Shown: in pieces, positions 6,813-11,656 of the stretch | How positions within the stretch are numbered: the first letter of the stretch is position 1 | Layout of the letters: the number at the start of each line of letters is the position of its first letter | DNA from: Actinomycetota bacterium | Lineage (GTDB): Bacteria; Actinomycetota; Actinomycetes; S36-B12; UBA5976 | Direction of reading: 5' to 3' | Assembly (NCBI GenBank): GCA_009704345.1 | Contig: WLEH01000013.1 | Location: forward strand, 1 to 11,656 | Length of the DNA: 11,656 nucleotides | The notes under the pieces: model-generated | Databases searched by the model: none | Told to the model about the DNA's origin: nothing | What the model saw: only the letters and a program-made list of their open reading frames with translations | Translations under genes and position numbers: made by a program

Positions 6813-7328
6813 GTGGGGAAAAACCCCTATTTGTCGCAGCTTCAGTTGCGCGTAACTGGGCAACTAAGCATTTATGCCGCACCAATGTCTGTTGTGTCAC
6901 ACCTACAATGGAGCATTGAGTCAATCATCACATTGGCGTCGCCATGGAGTTGGCAACCGCAACCATTGATCCCAAAATCACAATCCTGTTCCTTGCCTTT
7001 TCGAACCACAATTGACAATTTGCCCAGACTAGTTTCAGCACTCTATGAGTTTCCTAATCTTTATGCTGAAGTTGTGCGCGATCCAATCAATGGTGGCTTA
7101 GGAGAAAGGTGGCTGATTACACCGAATCTAGGCTTACGACGACTGGATATCAACGAGTTTGGCGATGCAGTGGTAGATGAGAATCAACTGCGCAGCGCCA
7201 TTGCAGCAGGCGAGCAGTTGCTGGAAAAATTGAGTTGGTTGATAGGCGAGCCTTGGGAGCGGGAACTTGAGCCGCTTCGAATTTCCCCAGTAGTTGAGAA
7301 TGCTCGGCTATTAGCCGCTGGGGGATAA
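6813..7328 (+). CDS. DUF3145 family protein
   Basis: A 171-residue cytosolic protein of the actinobacteria-specific DUF3145 family, function unknown. Recognisable family blocks are VTGQLSIYAAP near residues 14-24, HLQW (30-33), the tryptophan-rich SPWSWQPQP (43-51), ERWLITPNLGL (98-108) and the C-terminal GEPWERELEPLR (145-156). Length fits the family, whose members I recall as about 165 residues. I prefer GTG 6813, placed eight bases after the perfect AGGAGG (6799-6804); the in-frame ATG 6807 is only two bases from it, and the frame extends to 6747 without family resemblance. The gene sits alone between tRNA-fMet and tRNA-Asn with its own candidate promoter. No signal peptide or membrane helix is seen. 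Confidence 0.85.
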   Translation: MGKNPYLSQLQLRVTGQLSIYAAPMSVVSHLQWSIESIITLASPWSWQPQPLIPKSQSCSLPFRTTIDNLPRLVSALYEFPNLYAEVVRDPINGGLGERWLITPNLGLRRLDINEFGDAVVDENQLRSAIAAGEQLLEKLSWLIGEPWERELEPLRISPVVENARLLAAGG

Positions 7329-7350
7329 CTGGGTCGGATTGGCTATCGGG

Positions 7351-7356
7351 TATCTT
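7351..7356 (+). promoter_or_regulatory. possible -10 element of tRNA-Asn (TATCTT)
   Basis: TATCTT fits TANNNT and, preceded by GGG, would start transcription near 7363, five bases before the mature tRNA. No good -35 is found (ACTGGG at 7328-7333, spacing 17). Read-through from the DUF3145 gene, 39 bases upstream, is an alternative. Confidence 0.4.
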
Positions 7357-7367
7357 TTCGCACTCAG

Positions 7368-7443
7368 TCCCCTATAGCTCAATTGGCAGAGCAGCCGGCT
7401 GTTAACCGGCAGGTTTCTGGTTCGAGTCCAGATGGGGGAGCCA
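7368..7443 (+). tRNA. tRNA-Asn (GTT)
   Basis: A 76-base cloverleaf with encoded CCA (7441-7443). Acceptor stem TCCCCTA/TGGGGGA contains one U-G pair; discriminator base is G7440. The anticodon arm CCGGC-TGTTAAC-CGG reads GTT. The T arm contains GGTTCGAGTCC. The nuclease gene starts 16 bases after the CCA end. Confidence 0.96.
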
Positions 7444-7447
7444 CCAC

Positions 7448-7453
7448 TAGATT
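7448..7453 (+). promoter_or_regulatory. leaderless-type -10 element (TAGATT) of the nuclease gene
   Basis: TAGATT ends six bases before ATG 7460, the geometry of a leaderless actinobacterial promoter. It starts four bases after the tRNA-Asn CCA, so any -35 would lie inside the tRNA T arm. There is no useful Shine-Dalgarno sequence: the only AGG is two bases from the ATG. Confidence 0.45.
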
Positions 7454-7459
7454 TAGGCC

Positions 7460-8845
7460 ATGTCGCCAACCATTTCATTTATAGGTGCTGCCCAAACCGT
7501 AACTGGTAGCAAGTTTCTAGTGTCAACTGATCAAGTACAGATTCTGGTTGATTGCGGCATGTTCCAAGGAATTAAAGAGCTGCGATTGCAGAATTGGCAG
7601 CCATTTCCAATTAATCCAAGTCAGCTAGATGCAATAGTGATAACGCATGCCCATTTAGATCACTGTGGTTATTTACCAAGATTGGTGCGACAAGGTTTTA
7701 ATGGCAAAATTTATTTAACTGAATATACCGCTGCTTTAGCAAAAATTATTCTGCGCGATAGCGCAAAGATTCAGATGGAAGATGCCGAGTTTGCACAGGC
7801 AAAGGGATTTTCTAAACACAATCCACCGCTGCCGCTATATACCGATGACGACGCGGAAGAGGCGATCAAATCATTTGTTGAAGTCGATTTTCGAACTGAC
7901 TTTGCCATCTCAGCTGATTCAAGTGTGAAATTTCTTCCCAGCGGCCATATTTTAGGTGCCGCATTTATTGAGTTAACTGTTGCTGGTAAAAAATTATTGT
8001 TCTCTGGTGATTTGGGACGACCTGTGCATCCGGTGCTCGCTGCGCCAGATTCAATTCCACCAATTAAATACGATGCTGTAATTGTGGAATCAACTTATGG
8101 TGATCGAATTCATGAAGATTCCGGCTCAATACTGGCCGACACAATTAATCGCACCATTGCCCGTGGTGGCACAGTATTAATTCCGGCTTTTGCGGTAGAT
8201 CGAACTGAAGTTTTACTGATGCAACTTAAGGAATTAGTGGAGAGTAAAGAAATTCCTACAGTTCCTATTTTTGTTGATTCGCCGATGGCATCAGCAGCAC
8301 TGGATTGTTATCGCAGCGCAATTGCCGAAGATAGTCCAGAAATTAATGCTGAAGTTCGAGTTGATCCAAGCCATGACATTTTTGCGCTGGCTAATTTGCA
8401 TGAAACACAGAGCGTAAGTGACTCAAAAGCACTAAACCAACTAAAACGCCCCGCCATCATCATTGCCGCTAGCGGCATGGCAACTGGCGGCCGAGTGGTG
8501 CATCACTTAGCAAGGCTGCTACCTGATAGCGCAAATACGGTCATTTTGGTTGGCTTTCAAGCACCAGGCACGCGTGGCCGATCATTGCTTGAGGGTGCGC
8601 CAACAGTGAAAATGCATGGTATTCATGTTGCAGTTGGCGCTGAAGTTGTTTATTTGCCAGGGCTATCGGTGCACGCTGATCAAACTGAGTTGCTCAGCTG
8701 GCTATTTGACACGGGTGCTAGTTATGAACAAATGTTCATTGTGCACGGTGAGGTTCCCGCCGCAACTAAATTTGCGGAGTTAATTCAGGCAAAGTTCCCA
8801 GGGAAAGTGACTATTCCAGCGCAAGGTGAGACCTTTAATGTCTGA
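7460..8845 (+). CDS. beta-CASP metallo-beta-lactamase ribonuclease (CPSF/Ysh1-like)
   Basis: A 461-residue two-zinc nuclease of the metallo-beta-lactamase/beta-CASP class, expected to cut or degrade RNA in the cytosol. HAHLDH (63-68) with D67 and H68, SGH163, SGD184 and SVH405 give the complete set of metal ligands; VESTYGDR (209-216) and the beta-CASP segments IPAFAVDRTE (241-250), FVDSPMA (271-277) and AASGMATGGR (336-345) follow in order, and a RMMBL-type C-terminus includes LSVHAD and IVHGE. There is no KH domain, so it resembles the bacterial COG1236 group rather than archaeal aCPSF1 or RNase J. It lies directly behind tRNA-Asn. The exact substrate is not predictable. Confidence 0.9.
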   Translation: MSPTISFIGAAQTVTGSKFLVSTDQVQILVDCGMFQGIKELRLQNWQPFPINPSQLDAIVITHAHLDHCGYLPRLVRQGFNGKIYLTEYTAALAKIILRDSAKIQMEDAEFAQAKGFSKHNPPLPLYTDDDAEEAIKSFVEVDFRTDFAISADSSVKFLPSGHILGAAFIELTVAGKKLLFSGDLGRPVHPVLAAPDSIPPIKYDAVIVESTYGDRIHEDSGSILADTINRTIARGGTVLIPAFAVDRTEVLLMQLKELVESKEIPTVPIFVDSPMASAALDCYRSAIAEDSPEINAEVRVDPSHDIFALANLHETQSVSDSKALNQLKRPAIIIAASGMATGGRVVHHLARLLPDSANTVILVGFQAPGTRGRSLLEGAPTVKMHGIHVAVGAEVVYLPGLSVHADQTELLSWLFDTGASYEQMFIVHGEVPAATKFAELIQAKFPGKVTIPAQGETFNV

Positions 8846-8871
8846 CTCACTTTGAGTTCGCTTTTGTTTTT
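8845..8871 (+). terminator. weak candidate terminator after the nuclease gene
   Basis: ACTCA (8845-8849) pairs with TGAGT (8853-8857) around CTT, beginning on the last base of the stop codon, and is followed by CTTTTGTTTTT (8861-8871). The stem is only five base pairs without strong G-C clamp, so termination would be partial at best. Confidence 0.35.
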
Positions 8872-8932
8872 CATGTCAATTGCAATTCCCAGATCATGAC
8901 TAAACTAGGCAGCAGATGAAGGCTCAATCAGG

Positions 8933-8973
8933 TATCTCTTCTGAGATAGTTACCGTGAACCAAGTAACTGGTT
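8933..8973 (+). repeat. overlapping inverted repeats upstream of the 108-residue gene
   Basis: Three hairpins can form: TATCTC/GAGATA (8933-8938, 8943-8948, TTCT loop), AGTTAC/GTAACT (8948-8953, 8964-8969) and AACCA/TGGTT (8958-8962, 8969-8973). The second and third exclude each other. If the gene is transcribed from 8985 they act only as DNA sites; if it is read from an upstream start they would be leader RNA. Confidence 0.3.
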
Positions 8974-8978
8974 AGACT
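8950..8978 (+). promoter_or_regulatory. leaderless promoter of the 108-residue membrane protein
   Basis: TAGACT (8973-8978) ends six bases before ATG 8985. Seventeen bases upstream, TTACCG (8950-8955) matches the -35 consensus at three of six positions. No Shine-Dalgarno sequence precedes the ATG, which supports a transcript starting at the A of the start codon. Confidence 0.5.
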
Positions 8979-8984
8979 TTCTGC

Positions 8985-9311
8985 ATGAATAAACTTTTAA
9001 GAACTGCAATCATTTGGGTAGTTTTAATTCCAGTGTTTTATCTGCTTGGGCAATTCTTGGGTTATTTCATTTTCTGGGCACTTGGCTATGACGAGGGTGA
9101 ATCTATTCTGACTGGACCAGTTATTGATCGATTTATTGTTTCTATTCCAGTTGGGGTGCTGATGCTCACTCCATGTGTGCAAGCGGTTCGGTATGGCTTT
9201 GCGGCAAAGCGCGCAGTGGGCCGCAAAGCGCTATTTCCTACGTTAGCGGGAGCGCTAGCTGGAAGTTTTATTTTCTTCTCGCTGCTGGTATCGCTACTTG
9301 GTTTGGCCTAA
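8985..9311 (+). CDS. small three-helix membrane protein of unknown function
   Basis: A 108-residue hydrophobic protein with predicted membrane helices near residues 8-33, 49-67 and 84-106. A short acidic loop (YDEGES, 35-40) joins the first two; a basic loop (RYGFAAKRAVGRKA, 69-82) joins the last two and should face the cytoplasm, which puts the N-terminus outside and the C-terminus outside if the helix count is right. I recognise no family motif. It is preceded by a leaderless-type promoter and followed after 40 bases by the ABC-F gene in the same direction, so the two may be cotranscribed; nothing in the sequence shows a functional link. Confidence 0.7.
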   Translation: MNKLLRTAIIWVVLIPVFYLLGQFLGYFIFWALGYDEGESILTGPVIDRFIVSIPVGVLMLTPCVQAVRYGFAAKRAVGRKALFPTLAGALAGSFIFFSLLVSLLGLA

Positions 9312-9351
9312 GCCAGATCTCTTTTTGAGACACCCTTAGGGTTGGACAATC

Positions 9352-11127
9352 ATGGTTAACCTTGTCAGTGCTGAAGCAATTGAAAAAAGCTACGGTAAAG
9401 ATCCAGTCCTAGCTGGCGTCTCGCTTGGCGTTGCCCAGGGAGAGCGAATTGGCGTAGTTGGCCGAAATGGTGGCGGTAAATCAACCCTGCTTCGCATATT
9501 GGCGGGGATAGAAGTTGCTGATGCTGGCAAAGTAACTCATAACTCAGAGTTGCGACTAGGTCATCTAACACAGGTGGATGTAGTTGATAAGTCTCAATTA
9601 GTTTCTAGTTTTATTTTTGGTAACCAGCAGACTCATGCCTGGGCCAGCAATTCGTTAGCACGCGATGTGATATCTGGGTTATTTGGTTCACTTGAGTCAG
9701 AGTTGCTGAATCGCGAGCTTGGTCAACTATCTGGTGGTGAACTGCGACGCGTGGCATTGGCCAGATTGTTAATCTCAGACTTAAACCTAATTTTTCTCGA
9801 TGAGCCGACGAACCACTTAGATATTAATGGCATAAACTGGTTAGCCCACCATTTAAGAACTAGGAAAAATCTGGCCGTGATTGTGGTCACCCACGATCGC
9901 TGGTTTTTGGATGAAATCTCTGATCGAGTCTGGGAAGTAGTTAATGGAAGTGTGGCGGAGTATGACGGCGGTTACAGCGCATTTGTTTTGGCAAAGGCGG
10001 AGCGATTGCGCCAAGCTGCCGCAGAAGATGCTCGGCGCAATAACTTAATCCGAAAAGAATTAGCTTGGTTGCGCCGCGGCGCACCGGCTCGAACTACTAA
10101 ACCGAAGTTTCGAGTAGATGCTGCGAATCAATTGATTAGTAAAGAGCCACCACCGCGCGATCAAGCAGAGCTACTGAATTTTGCCGTTAATCGATTAGGC
10201 AAGCGGGTATACGAACTACATGATGTCTCATTAACCTTGCCAGGTGGTGTGGCGATTCTAAAAAATGTCACATTAGATTTTGGTCCGGGAATTAGATATG
10301 GCATTTTAGGAAATAACGGTGTGGGTAAAACTACGCTGCTGAAATTGCTAACTGGATCAACTTTGCCAACCAGTGGCAGAGTGCAAACTGGTACCACCGT
10401 TAAAGCTGGCTATTTATCGCAGCATCTCGATGAACTGGACCCTAGTTTTCGAGTATTAGAAGCAGTTGAGCAAATTTCACATCATGTTGATCTTGGTAAT
10501 GGCAAAGAATTATCAGCCAGTCAGTTATGTGAGCGATTGGGATTTGGTGCTGATCTGCAATGGACCCCAGTGAGTGACTTATCGGGTGGTGAGCGAAGAC
10601 GGCTTCAATTAACTCGCATTCTGATGAGTGGACCAAACGTAGTGATTTTGGATGAGCCAACAAATGACTTTGATGTGGAAACGCTTGCGTCCCTAGAAGA
10701 CTTATTAGATGGTTTTGCCGGCACATTGCTTGTGGTTTCGCACGACAGATATTTCCTGGAGCGAGTATGCGATCAACTCTATTTACTCGATGGCAGCGGC
10801 GGGATAGCTCATCTCCCTGGTGGAATTGAGCAGTATTTGAATCAAGACGCGGTGACGCTGCAGACAATTACCCAAACCGAAAAACCAAAGGTGAACATTT
10901 GGCAGCTACAAAAGGACCTGACTAAAGTGGAGCGAAAGCTAACTCAATTGGGTGAAAAGGTAATTGAAATCCAGTTAAGAATGGCCAGCGCGACAAATGA
11001 TTACCAGCAACTTCAGGAACTCCAAAGTGAATTAGAAATTACCCAAGTAAGCCAACAGGAGTTTGAAGTGAAATGGCTAGAACTGCTTGCTGAAATTGAA
11101 ACGGGCCAGAAGTCATCTAATTCATAA
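9352..11127 (+). CDS. ABC-F family ATPase, Uup-like
   Basis: A 591-residue soluble protein with two ABC domains and no membrane segment. Domain 1 has Walker A GRNGGGKS (37-44), signature LSGGE (126-130), Walker B LIFLDE (146-151) and H181. Domain 2 has GNNGVGKT (320-327), LSGGE (410-414), VVILDE (430-435) and H464. The linker (about 212-290) is basic and includes ELAWLRRGAPARTTK, typical of Uup-like ABC-F proteins. A C-terminal coiled coil of about 70 residues (515-585), rich in Q, L and E, also points to Uup rather than EttA. ABC-F proteins bind the ribosome and help resolve stalled translation; Uup also affects transposon excision in E. coli. No clear Shine-Dalgarno sequence: TAGGGT (9337-9342) lies nine bases before the ATG. 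Confidence 0.92.
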   Translation: MVNLVSAEAIEKSYGKDPVLAGVSLGVAQGERIGVVGRNGGGKSTLLRILAGIEVADAGKVTHNSELRLGHLTQVDVVDKSQLVSSFIFGNQQTHAWASNSLARDVISGLFGSLESELLNRELGQLSGGELRRVALARLLISDLNLIFLDEPTNHLDINGINWLAHHLRTRKNLAVIVVTHDRWFLDEISDRVWEVVNGSVAEYDGGYSAFVLAKAERLRQAAAEDARRNNLIRKELAWLRRGAPARTTKPKFRVDAANQLISKEPPPRDQAELLNFAVNRLGKRVYELHDVSLTLPGGVAILKNVTLDFGPGIRYGILGNNGVGKTTLLKLLTGSTLPTSGRVQTGTTVKAGYLSQHLDELDPSFRVLEAVEQISHHVDLGNGKELSASQLCERLGFGADLQWTPVSDLSGGERRRLQLTRILMSGPNVVILDEPTNDFDVETLASLEDLLDGFAGTLLVVSHDRYFLERVCDQLYLLDGSGGIAHLPGGIEQYLNQDAVTLQTITQTEKPKVNIWQLQKDLTKVERKLTQLGEKVIEIQLRMASATNDYQQLQELQSELEITQVSQQEFEVKWLELLAEIETGQKSSNS

Positions 11128-11157
11128 CGTAGAAGTCGCAATTCCAGTTGTTTCCAG

Positions 11158-11163
11158 TATATT
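11158..11163 (+). promoter_or_regulatory. leaderless-type -10 element (TATATT) of the ChaA-like gene
   Basis: TATATT, five of six matches to TATAAT, ends six bases before ATG 11170 in the 42-base gap after the ABC-F gene. No Shine-Dalgarno sequence and no terminator hairpin are present in the gap. The -35 region (GTCGCA at 11135-11140, spacing 17) is weak. Confidence 0.5.
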
Positions 11164-11169
11164 TCGCTT

Positions 11170-11656
11170 ATGCTGCTCAATTCCAAACAGTTATTCTCCT
11201 TAGCAAACATCGCTGGCCCAGTTGTTGCTGCGATCGCCGTGGTTTATTTTTGGAATACAAAACCAGATGCAATTGAAGTTGCCCTAATCGGTTTAGTTTT
11301 AATTGGCGGAGTACTTACGGCAGTGCATCATGCTGAAGTAATTGCAGCTTATGTTGGCAGAGCAATTGGTGCTTTGATTCTGGCTTTTGCTGTTACTGTG
11401 ATTGAAGTGGGTTTAATTGTCGCGATCATGTTGTCCTCAGATGGTGGTGCAGCAACATTAGGTCGAGATACGGTCTTTTCTGCCATCATGATTACTTGCA
11501 ACGGCATAGTTGGACTATCAATTGTTGCTGCGTCACTTAGAAACACCACACTGAGTTTTAATTCTGAAGGTAGCGGTGCTGCCTTAAGTGCGATTGCAAC
11601 AATTGCAACTTTGACTTTGGTGCTTCCGGTATTTACTACTGGGAGTGCTGGGCCAA
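11170..11656 (+). CDS. chaA: Ca2+/H+ antiporter, ChaA-like (3' end beyond window)
   Basis: The first 162 residues of a cation/proton antiporter of the CaCA superfamily, cut by the window end. Recognisable family segments are HHAEVIA (53-59) next to a Gly-rich helix, the acidic core motif AVTVIEVGLIVAIML (74-88) whose glutamate E79 is expected to take part in ion binding, RDTVFSAIMITCNGIVG (99-115) and TLTLVLPVFTT (147-157). Four to five hydrophobic helices are visible, consistent with the first half of a roughly 350-residue transporter. The start ATG 11170 matches the family N-terminus and lies six bases after a TANNNT hexamer. ChaA moves Ca2+ (and Na+ or K+) outward in exchange for protons, useful at alkaline pH. 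Confidence 0.88.
   Translation, partial: MLLNSKQLFSLANIAGPVVAAIAVVYFWNTKPDAIEVALIGLVLIGGVLTAVHHAEVIAAYVGRAIGALILAFAVTVIEVGLIVAIMLSSDGGAATLGRDTVFSAIMITCNGIVGLSIVAASLRNTTLSFNSEGSGAALSAIATIATLTLVLPVFTTGSAGP

Noticed and set aside
6770..6830. Possible ydaO-type (cyclic di-AMP) riboswitch in the DUF3145 leader, suggested by GCTGAGGAT and GGGGAA
   Set aside because: The remaining conserved blocks and pseudoknot parts are missing, and the predicted leader is far too short for that class.
9318..9330. TCTC-TTTTT-GAGA hairpin between the 108-residue gene and the ABC-F gene as a terminator
   Set aside because: A four-base-pair stem with no following T-run is too weak.
10442..10867. 141-residue minus-strand frame opposite the ABC-F gene
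   Set aside because: Lies antisense to the second ABC domain, whose motifs are intact; its residues look like a shadow translation (rich in H, Q, S, L).

Overview
The window looks like a chromosomal stretch of an actinobacterium with unusually low GC for that phylum, for example a streamlined freshwater lineage such as acI/Nanopelagicales. The evidence is gene content: a UPF0182 giant membrane protein, a YlbL-type PDZ/Lon protease, a DUF2342 zincin-like protein and a DUF3145 protein are all typical of actinobacteria, yet the codons are A/T-rich. The lineage name is inference. I see no mobile elements, CRISPR arrays, rRNA or phage genes.

Left part (1-6301): a possible gene tail at the very start, then a YgjP-like metallopeptidase (+) converging on a DUF2342 protein (-); their stop codons share one CTAG. 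A short divergent region then leads into a rightward cluster: a 60-residue single-pass membrane protein, the PDZ/Lon-like protease (start overlaps the previous stop as GTGA), and the 958-residue UPF0182 protein. Together these look like a cell-envelope/proteolysis neighbourhood; DUF2342, PDZ protease and UPF0182 are neighbours in many actinobacteria.

Middle (6302-7443): initiator tRNA-fMet with a strong hairpin terminator that can work in both directions, a possible 48-residue leftward membrane peptide ending at the other side of that terminator, a DUF3145 gene with its own candidate promoter and a structured leader, and tRNA-Asn(GTT).

Right part (7460-11656): a beta-CASP metallo-beta-lactamase nuclease starting just after tRNA-Asn, a 108-residue three-helix membrane protein, a Uup-like ABC-F ATPase, and the first 162 residues of a ChaA-type Ca2+/H+ antiporter cut off by the window end.

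The most notable pattern is regulatory. Four genes (UPF0182, the nuclease, the 108-residue protein and ChaA) lack a Shine-Dalgarno sequence and have a TANNNT -10 hexamer placed exactly six bases before the start codon, the geometry of leaderless transcripts. Most of the other genes have visible Shine-Dalgarno sequences or overlap-coupled starts. I did not find a convincing undescribed multi-gene system here.
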